Source: Mycobacterium sp. 852014-50255_SCH5639931 (GTDB lineage Bacteria > Actinomycetota > Actinomycetes > Mycobacteriales > Mycobacteriaceae). Taken from it: a DNA stretch of 64,000 nt. Positions 43,293-52,751 of this stretch are shown here, piece by piece. The position numbers and the translations under genes were made by a program. Where the stretch lies: positions 62,001-126,000 of the forward strand of contig NZ_LZSV01000029.1 in assembly GCF_001665605.1 (NCBI RefSeq). The letters run 5' to 3'. Within the stretch, counting starts at the first letter, position 1, and each line of letters begins with the position of its first letter. The notes beneath the pieces are model-generated. The model was given only the letters and a program-made list of their open reading frames with translations, was not told the origin of the DNA and did not search any database.

Positions 43293-43793
43293 CTAGTGTC
43301 CGCCGAACGGGCCCCCGAACGGTCCGCGACGGGGCGGCACGGTCACGGTTTGCGTGACGGTGCTGGTGTCGGTGCTCGGCGAGACCGTAACGGTGCTCGG
43401 CGGTTCCGTTGTGGTGGGGGTGTCGAAGCTCGATGGCGGGGGCGTCTCGGTGACGGTCTCGGTCGGGACGCCACCGCCGCCTCCGCCACCACCGTGGTGC
43501 CGGGACGCCTCCGTGGTCGTGGTGGTGGTCACCGTTGTGGTCGGCGCGGTGGTCGTAGTCGTCGATGCCGGGCTGTGCGCGGGGGAGCCGGCCACCAGCT
43601 TGATCACCGCGTAGGCCACGAGCGCAAGCACGATCACCCCGATCGCGCCGGCCGCGACCAGCGCCGCCGGGCGGCGGTACCACGGAGTCGGCGGCTCGGG
43701 CTGGGGCGCCTGCTCGTCGTAATACCCGCCGCCATACCGCGCGGCCTGGGTGGGCTCGGAGTAGTAGTCGGGTTCCTCGGGATAAGGCGGCAC
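43293..43793 (-). CDS. Thr/Pro-rich single-pass membrane protein
   Basis: This 166-aa protein has a Pro/Tyr-rich cytoplasmic N-terminus (YPEEPDYYSEP), one membrane helix (ALVAAGAIGVIVLALVAYAVI, about 44-64) and a low-complexity outer tail of Thr/Ser with a Gly run, ending PFGGPFGGH. It resembles envelope-anchored mycobacterial proteins of unknown function. The GTG start is at 43793. It lies 20 bp downstream of the phosphotransferase gene stop on the same strand. Confidence 0.75.
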   Translation of the reverse strand: MPPYPEEPDYYSEPTQAARYGGGYYDEQAPQPEPPTPWYRRPAALVAAGAIGVIVLALVAYAVIKLVAGSPAHSPASTTTTTAPTTTVTTTTTTEASRHHGGGGGGGGVPTETVTETPPPSSFDTPTTTEPPSTVTVSPSTDTSTVTQTVTVPPRRGPFGGPFGGH

Positions 43794-43812
43794 GAACGGA
43801 GATGTTAGTGGA

Positions 43813-44847
43813 TCAGCGCTGGTCCTCGATCAGGCCCAGCGCGCGCTCGAACAGGTGCACCGTGGCCGCGTGCAGCTGGTCGCCGACCTCCTTTTCGGCC
43901 TTGCCGGCGCAGGCCCGGGCGAGTGTCCCCTCGATCACGATGCCCAGCTTGAAGCAGGCCAGCACCGTGTACCAGGTGATATGCGACAAGTCGCGGGTGG
44001 TGTTGGCCGCGTAGCGTTTTAAGAGTTCGTCGGTTCCGGCCAGACCGTCCTGACCGCCCAGGGCATGGCTGAACACGCTGGAACCGTCGGGCTGGCGCCA
44101 AGTGGCCAGCAGCCAGCCCAGGTCCAGCAGCGGGTCCCCGATCGTGCACATTTCCCAGTCGACGATGGCAACCACGTCCGGCCCGGTTCGGGAGAACATC
44201 ACGTTGGCGGCGTGGTAGTCGCCGTGCATGATGCCGGGCGTCCACGTCGCAGGCCGATGGCGTTCCAGCCAGGCCGACACTTCCTCGATGCCCGGGATGT
44301 CCGGTCCCGGGTAGCCGTCGTAGTCGCTGTAGGAGTCCAGCTCCGACAGCCAGCGCGGCACCTGGCGTTCGAGGAAGCCTTCCGGCTTGCCGAAGTCGGC
44401 GAGCCCCACCGCGACGTGGTCGACCGCACCCAGCTTGGCCAGCGCATCGGCCATCGAGAGGCCCATGCCGTGCCGCACGCCGGCATCGCCCGCATGCAGC
44501 GGCGGCAGTCCCTCGCCGGCGTTGAACCCGTCGATCGGGTCCATCAGGTAGAAGACGGCGTCGCCCAGGACGGCGGGGTCTTCGCAGGCCGCGATCAGGT
44601 GCGGGTGCGGTACGTCGGAATCAGCCAGGGCGGCAAGGACTTTCGTCTCCCGCAGGATGACGCTGTTGCTCCGCGGACGCAGGTGCCGTGGCCCGCGCCG
44701 CAGTACATAAGGGCGGCCGGCCCGGCTGAACCGCAGCATGATGTTCTGGGTGCCGCCGGTGACGGGGGAGACGTCCTCCAGCGGGCCTTCGCCGAGTCCC
44801 TGCTCGGACATCCACGCCGCGACGGCGTCCAGGTTCACGGCATCCAC
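43813..44847 (-). CDS. APH-like phosphotransferase family protein (paralogue 1)
   Basis: This 344-aa aminoglycoside-phosphotransferase-fold protein has the catalytic motif GIMHGDYHAANV and the metal-binding IVDWEMCTIGDPLLDLG. It is of the type often named FadE36-like in mycobacteria, related to the kinase domain of ACAD10/11, which phosphorylates 4-hydroxyacyl-CoAs. An antibiotic-resistance role is unlikely. I chose GTG 44847, which has GAGGG upstream; the next GTG (VNLDAV) is possible. Confidence 0.8.
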   Translation of the reverse strand: MDAVNLDAVAAWMSEQGLGEGPLEDVSPVTGGTQNIMLRFSRAGRPYVLRRGPRHLRPRSNSVILRETKVLAALADSDVPHPHLIAACEDPAVLGDAVFYLMDPIDGFNAGEGLPPLHAGDAGVRHGMGLSMADALAKLGAVDHVAVGLADFGKPEGFLERQVPRWLSELDSYSDYDGYPGPDIPGIEEVSAWLERHRPATWTPGIMHGDYHAANVMFSRTGPDVVAIVDWEMCTIGDPLLDLGWLLATWRQPDGSSVFSHALGGQDGLAGTDELLKRYAANTTRDLSHITWYTVLACFKLGIVIEGTLARACAGKAEKEVGDQLHAATVHLFERALGLIEDQR

Positions 44848-45018
44848 CTGCGGCCCTCGCTGATCGGGGCAAACACTTCCGTCATGCCAGCGCTCCTCTG
44901 CAACCCTGTGGGCCGTCTGGGAAAAAGCGTAGGCCACCGCCGGGAAGCGGCCCCGGGCGGCGGAGGCTGGAACAATAGTGTGCGGAACTAACTGACTCGC
45001 GCGTGAAGGGAACTGGCG

Positions 45019-45960
45019 ATGCCGCGTACCGACAACGATTCCTGGGACATCACCCAAAGCGTGGGAGCCACCGCGCTGGGTGTCGCGGCGGCGCGGGCTG
45101 CCGAGACCGAGAGCGCCGACCCGCTCATCAACGACCCGTTCGCGCGCGTGTTCGTCGACGCGGCCGGCGAAGGCATGTGGAGCATCTACGCCGATCCCGC
45201 ACTGCTGGCCAAGGCGGTGGAGCTGGAGCCCGAGGTGAGCACGCGCATCCAGCTGATGATCGACTTCATGGCCACGCGGACAGCGTTTTTCGACGAGTTC
45301 TTCCTAAAAGCGGCCGACTCCGGCGTCCGGCAAGTGGTGATTTTGGCCGCCGGGTTGGACGCGCGCACCTGGCGGCTGCCATGGCCCGACGGCACGGTCG
45401 TCTACGAGCTGGATCAGCCCAAGGTGCTGGACTTCAAATCCAACACGCTGCGCGAGCACGGCGCCCAGCCGAAGGCACGACTGGTGAACGTGCCGATCGA
45501 TCTGCGGCAGGATTGGCCGAAGGCGTTGCGGGAGGCAGGATTTGACGCGACCAAGCCCGCCGCCTGGTCGGCCGAGGGTCTGGTCCGTTACCTGCCCGCG
45601 CAAGCCCAGGACCTGTTGTTCGAGCGCATCCATTCGCTCAGCGCGGACGGCAGCTGGCTGGCTTCCAACGTGCCGGGCGCGGGATTCACCGATCCGGAGC
45701 TCGTCCGGCGCCAGCGCGAGGACATGCAGCGCATGCGAGCCGCTGCCGCCAAGCTGGTCGACTCCGAGATCACCGACTACGACGACCTCTGGTATCCCGA
45801 AGAGCGCACCCCCGTGGACGGTTGGCTGCGGGACCGGGGTTGGGACGTCGCCACGGCGACGTTTTCGGAGTTGATGGCTCGTTACGGTCGCAACGTTCCG
45901 CAGGACGCGGAACACACGATGCCGCCCACGCTGTACGTGTCCGCGCAGCGGCGCGGCTAG
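45019..45960 (+). CDS. Class I SAM-dependent methyltransferase (Rv3767c type)
   Basis: This 313-aa protein of the large mycobacterial leucine-carboxyl-methyltransferase-like family starts RTDNDSWDITQSVGATALGV and has the SAM-binding motif VVILAAGLDARTWRLPW. GAAGGGA lies upstream of the ATG. Length and position agree with Rv3767c. It methylates an unknown small molecule. Confidence 0.9.
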   Translation: MPRTDNDSWDITQSVGATALGVAAARAAETESADPLINDPFARVFVDAAGEGMWSIYADPALLAKAVELEPEVSTRIQLMIDFMATRTAFFDEFFLKAADSGVRQVVILAAGLDARTWRLPWPDGTVVYELDQPKVLDFKSNTLREHGAQPKARLVNVPIDLRQDWPKALREAGFDATKPAAWSAEGLVRYLPAQAQDLLFERIHSLSADGSWLASNVPGAGFTDPELVRRQREDMQRMRAAAAKLVDSEITDYDDLWYPEERTPVDGWLRDRGWDVATATFSELMARYGRNVPQDAEHTMPPTLYVSAQRRG

Positions 45961-45989
45961 GGCGTTGGGCCGCCGCTACCCTCGCCGGT

Positions 45990-46400
45990 GTGGCTGATCG
46001 ACCCGCGCGAGTGAGCGACGTACACGAGATCGCCGCGTCGATGCCGCACGTTCAGCGCCTCGAAGGTCCGAAGGGCAACGCCATCTATCAGGTGGGCGGT
46101 AAGTCGTTCGTGTTCTTCCGCACCCCGCAGCCCGACGCGACCGATCCGGACACCGGCGAGCGCTATGCCGACGTGATCATGCTCTGGGTGGAGTCGGAGA
46201 GCGACAAGCTGGCGCTGACCCAGGATCCCAATTCGCCGTTCTTCACCACCGACCACTTTGCCGGACATCCATCGGTACTTGTGCGGGCCGCCCGGCTGCC
46301 CGAAATCGGCAGGACGGAACTTACCGAGCTGATCCAGGACGCATGGCTTTCGCGGGCGTCGAAGAGGCGGGCGACGGCGTGGCTCGCCGACCGCGCTTAA
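45990..46400 (+). CDS. MmcQ/YjbR-like protein
   Basis: This 136-aa protein of the YjbR (CyaY-like double-wing) fold contains AIYQVGGKSFVFFRTPQ and VIMLWVESESDKLAL, then FFTTDHFAGHPSVLVR, typical for this family. Its role is unknown; some members bind DNA. The GTG start at 45990 gives VADRPARVSDVHEIAASMP. It follows the methyltransferase gene by 29 bp on the same strand. Confidence 0.78.
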   Translation: MADRPARVSDVHEIAASMPHVQRLEGPKGNAIYQVGGKSFVFFRTPQPDATDPDTGERYADVIMLWVESESDKLALTQDPNSPFFTTDHFAGHPSVLVRAARLPEIGRTELTELIQDAWLSRASKRRATAWLADRA

Positions 46401-46515
46401 CCCCCCGGGCTTCGCTGGCACACTGCCGAATTCACCCATCGCCAATGTTTAGACACAAGTCGAATGGGTAACTATCGTCCACGAGAAATTTTTCTCGACC
46501 ACATTGGAGGTCACC

Positions 46516-46752
46516 ATGCGTGGCAGCGGAATCATCGGCACCATTGCCCTGGTATGGCTGCTCATCGGGGTGTTTGCGGCATGGCAACGCGATTACTTCA
46601 AAGGTGACTCAACCAGTTGTGTCACGGCGGGAAACATCGCGTTGACCGTCATCGCGGGGCCTTTGAATTACGGGGGCGTCAACCCGAAAGTCAAGGACTG
46701 CCATGTTCCGCAGCCCAGTTCAATGCCTGATGTCCTAGTGCCCCTCACCTAA
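46516..46752 (+). CDS. Small membrane protein (78 aa)
   Basis: This 78-aa protein begins MRGSGIIGTIALVWLLIGVFA, a single membrane helix, and has two cysteines (SCVTAGN and KDCHVPQ) outside it. A perfect GGAGG lies 5 bp before the ATG at 46516. It resembles short conserved mycobacterial membrane proteins found beside DUF6131 proteins. No function is known. Confidence 0.75.
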   Translation: MRGSGIIGTIALVWLLIGVFAAWQRDYFKGDSTSCVTAGNIALTVIAGPLNYGGVNPKVKDCHVPQPSSMPDVLVPLT

Positions 46753-46762
46753 AGGAGTCGTC

Positions 46763-46918
46763 ATGATCGTCCTAGGCGTAGTCCTACTTATTCTCGGGTT
46801 TGTATTCAGCGTCCCCTTGCTGTGGGAAATCGGCGTCGTCGTGCTCGTCATCGGCGCCGTGCTGTGGATTATGGGCTCGATCGGCCGCCCAGTCGCCGGC
46901 CGGCGCTACTGGTATTAG
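46763..46918 (+). CDS. DUF6131-like small membrane protein (51 aa)
   Basis: The frame begins MIVLGVVLLILGFVFSVPLL and continues with a second hydrophobic helix (EIGVVVLVIGAVLWIMG), ending RRYWY. AAAGGAG (46751-46757) precedes the ATG. The gene is 10 bp downstream of the 78-aa gene, so they are cotranscribed. It is a two-helix membrane protein of unknown function. Confidence 0.75.
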   Translation: MIVLGVVLLILGFVFSVPLLWEIGVVVLVIGAVLWIMGSIGRPVAGRRYWY

Positions 46919-47070
46919 CCACTTCGCCGGGAAAACGGAATCGCGCGACTGCCTGGCAGTCGCGCGATCCCATTCACAGGGCGCGCAAAGGTAGGCCATA
47001 GCGGCGGCTCAGCGCGGTGCGCATACTGGACCTTGTGACCCAGCCCCGATCCTCCGTCGAGCGGGTCGTC

Positions 47071-47775
47071 ATGTGTCGCGCCGATGGGAACCCGATCAAC
47101 GTGTTGGTCGTGGACGACGAGTCGGTGCTCGCCGAAATGGTGTCGATGGCGCTGCGCTACGAGGGCTGGAACATCGCGACCGCGAGCGACGGGGCATCGG
47201 CCATCGCCGCCGCCCGCGCCCAACGCCCCGACGTGGTCGTCCTCGATGTGATGCTGCCCGATATGAGCGGGCTCGATGTCTTGCACAAGCTGCGCGAAGA
47301 GACCCCGCAGCTGCCCGTGCTTCTGTTGACGGCCAAGGACGCCGTGGAAGACCGCATCGCCGGGTTGACCGCGGGCGGTGACGACTACGTCACCAAACCG
47401 TTCAGCATCGAAGAGGTGGTGCTGCGGCTGCGGGCGCTGCTGCGACGCACCGGAGTGACGACGGTGGACAGCGGTGCGCAGCTGGTGGTCGGCGATCTGG
47501 TGCTCGACGAGGACAGTCACGAGGTCACCCGTGCGGGCGAGCCAATTGCCTTGACCTCCACCGAGTTCGAGTTGCTTCGATTCATGATGCGCAACTCCAA
47601 GCGCGTGCTTAGCAAGGCCCAGATCCTCGACCGGGTGTGGAGCTACGACTTCGGCGGCAGGTCCAACATCGTCGAGCTCTACATCTCCTATCTGCGCAAG
47701 AAGATCGACAACGGCCGCGACCCCATGATCCACACGCTGCGTGGCGCGGGTTATGTCCTCAAGCCGGCTCGCTAA
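47071..47775 (+). CDS. tcrX: Two-component response regulator TcrX
   Basis: This 234-aa OmpR/PhoB-type regulator has the receiver domain NVLVVDDESVLAEM with the phospho-Asp in VVVLDVMLPDMSG and Lys in YVTKPFS. A winged-helix DNA-binding domain ends ISYLRKKIDNG and LRGAGYVLKPAR. I chose ATG 47071, which gives the length of Rv3765c; the frame is open to 47017. It overlaps tcrY by 23 bp. TcrXY is linked in M. tuberculosis to growth under low iron and starvation. Confidence 0.92.
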   Translation: MCRADGNPINVLVVDDESVLAEMVSMALRYEGWNIATASDGASAIAAARAQRPDVVVLDVMLPDMSGLDVLHKLREETPQLPVLLLTAKDAVEDRIAGLTAGGDDYVTKPFSIEEVVLRLRALLRRTGVTTVDSGAQLVVGDLVLDEDSHEVTRAGEPIALTSTEFELLRFMMRNSKRVLSKAQILDRVWSYDFGGRSNIVELYISYLRKKIDNGRDPMIHTLRGAGYVLKPAR

Positions 47776-49270
47776 CCCGGGGCGGGCCTGGTCCCTGCGG
47801 CTGCGGTTGCTTGTCGGGCAGATCGTCGTGCTGGCCATCGTGTGCGTCGGCATCACCGCGGTGACCGAGCTGGCGCTGAACCACCATCTGGTGAAGCAGC
47901 TCGACGGCCAACTCGCCGGCACGTCGTTCCGTTCGGCGCTGATGTACCCCGAACCGAACCGTCCGGGATGGCGGCGCGAGCACTCCTACTACCCGCGGCC
48001 GGGCCCCGGCCCCCGATTCCTGGACGCCCCGGGGCAGCCGGCGGGCATGGTGGCCGCGGTGATCAACCACGGCAAAACGGTCGGCGCCGGCTACCTGACC
48101 AGCAGCGGCACCCGGGCCGCCCTGACCCCGGCCGCCCAGGACCAATTGGAGCGGATCGCCGACAGCCGCGCGCCGGTCACGGTGAACCTGGATGGGCTCG
48201 GCCGCTACCGAGTGGTCGCCGCCCCGAGCCGAAACGGGGACGACACCATCGTCACCGGGCTCTCGATGGCCAACGTCGACGCCACCCTGATCCGGATGCT
48301 GATCATCTTCGGCATCGTCACCGTGATTGCGCTGGCGGCCGCGACGATAGCCGGGGTCGTCATCATCCGGCGTGCGCTCGCGCCGCTGCGCCGCGTCGCG
48401 CAGACCGCGAGCAGGGTGGCCGACCTGCCGCTGGACCGCGGTGAGGTCGAGCTCCCGCTGCGGGTGCGCGAATCCGACGCCAACCCCTCGACCGAGGTCG
48501 GCCAACTCGGGTCGGCCCTCAACCGGATGCTCGACCACATCGCGGCCGCGCTGTCGGCCCGGCAGGCCAGCGAGACCCGCGTCCGCCAGTTCGTCGCCGA
48601 CGCCAGTCACGAACTGCGCACGCCCCTGGCCGCGATCCGCGGATACACCGAGCTCACCCAGCGCATGGGTGACGACCGCGAGGCGGTGGAGCACGCGATG
48701 AGCCGCGTGGCCTCCGAGACCGAACGAATGACGCGCCTGGTCGAGGACCTGCTGCTGCTTGCCCGGCTGGACTCCGGCCGGCCGCTGGAACGCGAGCCGG
48801 TCGATCTGTCGCGGGTGGCGGTCGACGCGGTCAACGACGCGCATGTCGCCGGGCCGGACCATCAGTGGGAGCTCGACCTGCCCGAGGAACCCGTGATCAT
48901 CACCGGTGATGCGGCCCGGCTACACCAGGTGCTGGCCAACCTGCTCGCCAACGCCCGCCTGCACACCGGCGCGGGCACGGTCGTGACCACCCGGTTGAGC
49001 ACCGAGCCGGCGAACACCGTGCTGCAGGTCATCGACAACGGCCCCGGCATCCCGGCGGCGCTTCAGTCGGAAGTGTTCGAGCGGTTCGCCCGCGGTGATA
49101 CCTCGCGCTCCCGCAAGGGCGGCAGCACCGGGCTGGGTCTGGCGATCGTCTCCGCGGTCGTCAAGGCCCACAACGGGACGATCACCGTGGACAGCTCGCC
49201 CGGCCATACCGAGTTCACGGTGCGGTTGCCACTCAACGGGTGGCAACCGCCCGCGTCCTCAGCTAGCTAG
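47753..49270 (+). CDS. tcrY: Two-component sensor histidine kinase TcrY
   Basis: This 505-aa kinase has two membrane helices (LVGQIVVLAIVCVGITAV near 25 and MLIIFGIVTVIALAAATIAG near 185) around an extracytoplasmic sensor loop. A HAMP domain, the phosphoacceptor DASHELRTPLAAIRG and ATPase boxes NLLANARLH, DNGPGIP and GGSTGLGLAI follow. ATG 47753 overlaps tcrX; a GTG at 47741 is also possible. It is partner to TcrX. It ends tail-to-tail with lpqH, their stops overlapping by a few bases. Confidence 0.92.
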   Translation: MSSSRLANPGRAWSLRLRLLVGQIVVLAIVCVGITAVTELALNHHLVKQLDGQLAGTSFRSALMYPEPNRPGWRREHSYYPRPGPGPRFLDAPGQPAGMVAAVINHGKTVGAGYLTSSGTRAALTPAAQDQLERIADSRAPVTVNLDGLGRYRVVAAPSRNGDDTIVTGLSMANVDATLIRMLIIFGIVTVIALAAATIAGVVIIRRALAPLRRVAQTASRVADLPLDRGEVELPLRVRESDANPSTEVGQLGSALNRMLDHIAAALSARQASETRVRQFVADASHELRTPLAAIRGYTELTQRMGDDREAVEHAMSRVASETERMTRLVEDLLLLARLDSGRPLEREPVDLSRVAVDAVNDAHVAGPDHQWELDLPEEPVIITGDAARLHQVLANLLANARLHTGAGTVVTTRLSTEPANTVLQVIDNGPGIPAALQSEVFERFARGDTSRSRKGGSTGLGLAIVSAVVKAHNGTITVDSSPGHTEFTVRLPLNGWQPPASSAS

Positions 49271-49739
49271 AGCAATTGACATCGATTTCGAACGGCTTGT
49301 TCACCGGTTGCATCGGGTTGGCCATGTCGACCCCGGTGGCCGTCCCGGTGATCTTGTAGCTGTTGCCGTTCTTCTCGGCGGAGGCGTTGCCCTGGCCGGT
49401 CCCGGAGGTGTAGCCCAGCGTCACACCGTTGACGTTGCCCAGCCCGACCGACTTCACCTGGGGCGGGTTGGCGTCGGTGAGCACGGCGGCGATCCCGGTC
49501 GCTGCGCCACCGATCGCGATGTTGGTGTTGCCGCCGGCCGTGGTGCACACGACGGAGCCGCTCACGTTCTGGTCCTTGCCGTCGATGAGGACCTTGGTTC
49601 CGCTGGCAGCGCCCGCCGAGGTGTTCACCGCGGAGCTGGTGCCCGAACCGCCCGAACTCGACTTATTGCTGGAACAGCCGGAAATACCGGCGGCCAGAAC
49701 TGCCGCTCCGGCCACCGCGACCATCAGTCCACGCTTCAC
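49263..49739 (-). CDS. lpqH: 19-kDa lipoprotein antigen LpqH
   Basis: This 158-aa lipoprotein matches Rv3763 closely. Its signal peptide starts VKRGLMVAVAGAAVLAAG and ends in lipobox ISGC (Cys22). A Ser/Thr/Gly-rich linker and a beta domain with two cysteines (VVCTTAGGN and DVNCSS) follow. AAGGAG lies upstream of the GTG at 49739. LpqH is a surface TLR2 agonist and glycosylated antigen. Confidence 0.97.
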   Translation of the reverse strand: MKRGLMVAVAGAAVLAAGISGCSSNKSSSGGSGTSSAVNTSAGAASGTKVLIDGKDQNVSGSVVCTTAGGNTNIAIGGAATGIAAVLTDANPPQVKSVGLGNVNGVTLGYTSGTGQGNASAEKNGNSYKITGTATGVDMANPMQPVNKPFEIDVNCSS

Positions 49740-49915
49740 ATGTTCTCCTTTGCCCGAAAGTAGCGACCCTCGGCATTGAGGGCCGTCTCGGGCAGTATGC
49801 GGGTTAACTGAGCCGAACACCTAGGGTTCCGATTAATTGTTTCCGTCTTCGTCGGCCACCTGACAAGATGCGCGCAACGCCTCCCGGAATGGTGCGGTGG
49901 TGGCAATGTATTGGC

Positions 49916-51790
49916 GTGGAGCGCACACCCCCCACCGCGGTCATCGAGGCGGCGCATCGCGCGCACGCGCTGCCATTCGATGACGACGCGGACTTTCACA
50001 ACGCCGATCGCGGATTCATCGCCGCCCTGTCCCCGTGCGTGATCAAGGCGGCCGACGGGCGCGTGGTCTGGGACAACGACGCCTACTCCTTCCTCGGTGG
50101 TCCCGCCCCGCCGTCGGTGCACCCGAGCCTGTGGCGGCAGTCCACTCTCGCCGCCAAACAGGGCCTCTACGAAGTGGTTCCGGGCATCTACCAGGTCCGT
50201 GGCTTCGACATTTCCAACATCACGTTCGTCGAGACCGACACCGGCATCATCGTCATCGACCCGCTGGTGTCCACGGAAGTCGCGGCGGCGGCACTGGCGC
50301 TGTATCGCGCACACCGGGGCGGCGACCGTCCCGTCGTCGCGGTCATCTACACCCACAGCCATGTCGACCACTTCGGCGGCGTGCTGGGCGTCACCGCACA
50401 GGCGGATGTGGATTCCGGCGCGGTGGCCGTGCTCGCCCCGGAAGGCTTCGTCGAGCATGCGGTCCAGGAGAACGTCTATGCCGGGCCGGCCATGACACGC
50501 CGGGCGACCTACATGTACGGCACGCTGCTGCCCCGCGGGCCCCGGGACCAGGTGGGCTGCGGGTTGGGCCAGGCGCCGTCCACCGGTGAGGTGGCGATCA
50601 TCGTCCCCACCATCGTTATCCGCGAGACCGGCGAGAAGCACACCATCGACGGCGTGGAGATCGAGTTCCAGATGGCGCCCGGCACCGAGGCGCCCGCCGA
50701 AATGCATTTCTACTTTCCGCGATACCGCGCGCTGTGCATGGCCGAGAACGCCACCCACAACCTGCACAACCTGCTGACCCTCCGCGGTGCCCTGGTGCGC
50801 GACCCGCACGCCTGGTCCGGCTACCTCACCGAAGCGATCGACGCCTTCGCCGACCGCGCCGACGTGGTGTTCGCCTCCCATCATTGGCCCACTTGGGGAC
50901 GGGAGAGCATCGTCGAATTCCTGTCGCTGCAGCGCGACTTGTATGCCTACTTGCACGACCAGACGCTGCGACTGCTCAACCGGGGCTACACCGGGGTCGA
51001 GATCGCGGAGATGTTCCAGATGCCGCCGGCGCTGGAGCGCGCCTGGCACACCCACGGGTATTACGGGTCGGTCAGCCACAACGTGAAGGCCGTCTACCAG
51101 CGCTACATGGGCTGGTTCGACGGCAACCCGGCCCGACTGTGGCCGCATCCGCCCGAGGCCCTCGCGCCGCGTTACGTGGAGGCGATGGGCGGAATCGAGC
51201 GGGTTGTCGAGCTGGCCCGAACGGCGTTCGACGCCGGTGACTTCCGTTGGGCGGCAACGCTGCTGGATCACGCGATCTTCACCGAGAGCGGGCATGCCGG
51301 CGCCCGCGCGCTGTGCGCCGACACGTTCGAGCAGCTGGCCTACGGCGCCGAGAACGCCACCTGGCGCAACTTCTTCCTCAGTGGCGCAACGGAATTGCGT
51401 GGCGACAACTTCGGCACCGCCGCTCAGGTCACGTCGCCCACCATGCTCTTGCAGCTGACCCCGGAGCAGATCTTCGACAGCCTCGCCATCCGTGTCGACG
51501 GGCCGCGCAGCTGGGATCTCGACCTCGCCATCGACATCGCCTTCGCCGATCTGGCCGCCAACTACCGGCTCACGCTGCGCAACGGTGTGCTCGTGTACCA
51601 CAAGGCGGCGGCCGACCCCGCGACGGCGACGGTCACGGTCGAGCTGGCCGGCAAGTCTCGGCTGCTGACGGCGGCGCTGGGCGACTTCGACTCGCCCGGG
51701 CTACAGATATCCGGCGACCAGGCGGCGCTGCGGGCTTTCCTGGGTGTGCTCGATCAGCCGGACCCGAGCTTCGACATCGTCACGCCGTGA
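49916..51790 (+). CDS. Metallo-beta-lactamase-fold alkyl sulfatase (SdsA1 type, Rv3762c)
   Basis: This roughly 624-aa protein has an MBL zinc site (YTHSHVDHFGG, then the MAENATHNLHNL and ASHHWPTWGRE segments). An alkyl-sulfatase dimerisation region and a C-terminal SCP2-like domain (about 500-620) follow, as in SdsA1. It should hydrolyse alkyl sulfates to alcohol plus sulfate. No signal peptide is obvious. I used GTG 49916 to match the Rv3762c length; the frame is open to 49868. Its end overlaps the convergent oxidoreductase by 11 bp. Confidence 0.88.
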   Translation: MERTPPTAVIEAAHRAHALPFDDDADFHNADRGFIAALSPCVIKAADGRVVWDNDAYSFLGGPAPPSVHPSLWRQSTLAAKQGLYEVVPGIYQVRGFDISNITFVETDTGIIVIDPLVSTEVAAAALALYRAHRGGDRPVVAVIYTHSHVDHFGGVLGVTAQADVDSGAVAVLAPEGFVEHAVQENVYAGPAMTRRATYMYGTLLPRGPRDQVGCGLGQAPSTGEVAIIVPTIVIRETGEKHTIDGVEIEFQMAPGTEAPAEMHFYFPRYRALCMAENATHNLHNLLTLRGALVRDPHAWSGYLTEAIDAFADRADVVFASHHWPTWGRESIVEFLSLQRDLYAYLHDQTLRLLNRGYTGVEIAEMFQMPPALERAWHTHGYYGSVSHNVKAVYQRYMGWFDGNPARLWPHPPEALAPRYVEAMGGIERVVELARTAFDAGDFRWAATLLDHAIFTESGHAGARALCADTFEQLAYGAENATWRNFFLSGATELRGDNFGTAAQVTSPTMLLQLTPEQIFDSLAIRVDGPRSWDLDLAIDIAFADLAANYRLTLRNGVLVYHKAAADPATATVTVELAGKSRLLTAALGDFDSPGLQISGDQAALRAFLGVLDQPDPSFDIVTP

Positions 51791-52751
51791 CGTCGATGAC
51801 GACCTTGCCCAACACCTTCCGGTCGGCCACATGCCGCAGCGCGGCGGCGGTTTCGGACAAGGGGAACCGCGCGCCGATGTACGGCCGGATCGTGCCGGCG
51901 GCGAACATCTCCGACAGCTCCCGCATGTCGCGGACGGCCTCGTCGGGGTGGTCGGTCATGAAGGTGCGGATCTCCATGCCGCGCACGCAGATGTCCTTGA
52001 GCAGAACAAGGTTGAGCGGGATGGCCGGTATCGTGCCCGCGGCATAGCCCAGGGTGACGAAGGTGCCGCCGCGCGCCAGCCCGCGCAGCGCCGGCTCCGC
52101 ATAAGGCCCCCCGACCGGGTCGATGATCACGCGGGCGGCGTCGCCGGTGAGCTCGCGGATGCGCGACTTCAAATCTTCGCGGTCATAGTCGACGGTCGCC
52201 TCGGCGCCCCGCTGCCGGCACAGCTCGAGCTTCTCCAGGCTCGAGGCGGCCGCCAGCACCCGCGCCTTCATGGCGACGGCCAGGTCGACCGCGGCCAGCC
52301 CGACACCGCCGGCGGCGCCCAGCACCACGACCCAATCGCCTTCTGCCACTGCGGCGGTCGATCGCAGCGCGTGGTACGCGGTGCGGTAGGTCACGCCGAA
52401 GGCGGCGGCCGACGCGAAGTCGGCGTCGTCGGGCACCAGCGCCGCCTGGCTCGCGTCCAGCAGCGCCAGTTCGGCGAACGCGCCGAAGGTGGTTCCCGAA
52501 ACTCGCTGCCCTGGCTGGAATGGCGCGCCGGCACCGGCGGCGATCACTTCGCCGGCGATCTCGTTGCCCGGTATGAACGGCGGCGGAATCTTCACCTGGT
52601 ACTTGCCCGCGATGAACAGCACGTCGGGAAAATTGACCGCGGCGGCGTGCACCCGCACCAGCAGCTGCCCCGGGGCCGCAACGGGGTCGTCGACGTTCTC
52701 GAGAACCAGATCTTCCGGAGTGCCGTAGGTACGGCAGACAACGGCGCGCAT
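51780..52751 (-). CDS. NADPH:quinone oxidoreductase family protein (zinc-free MDR)
   Basis: This 323-aa protein starts MRAVVCRTYGTPEDL, with VHAAAVNFPDVLFIAGKYQ in the GroES-like domain and VLGAAGGVGLAAVDLA as the NADPH-binding Rossmann motif. Zinc-binding residues are not apparent. Its ATG shares one base with the TetR stop (TGATG). As the last gene of the APH/SDR/ACAD/TetR run it may reduce an enoyl intermediate of that pathway. Confidence 0.88.
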   Translation of the reverse strand: MRAVVCRTYGTPEDLVLENVDDPVAAPGQLLVRVHAAAVNFPDVLFIAGKYQVKIPPPFIPGNEIAGEVIAAGAGAPFQPGQRVSGTTFGAFAELALLDASQAALVPDDADFASAAAFGVTYRTAYHALRSTAAVAEGDWVVVLGAAGGVGLAAVDLAVAMKARVLAAASSLEKLELCRQRGAEATVDYDREDLKSRIRELTGDAARVIIDPVGGPYAEPALRGLARGGTFVTLGYAAGTIPAIPLNLVLLKDICVRGMEIRTFMTDHPDEAVRDMRELSEMFAAGTIRPYIGARFPLSETAAALRHVADRKVLGKVVIDVTA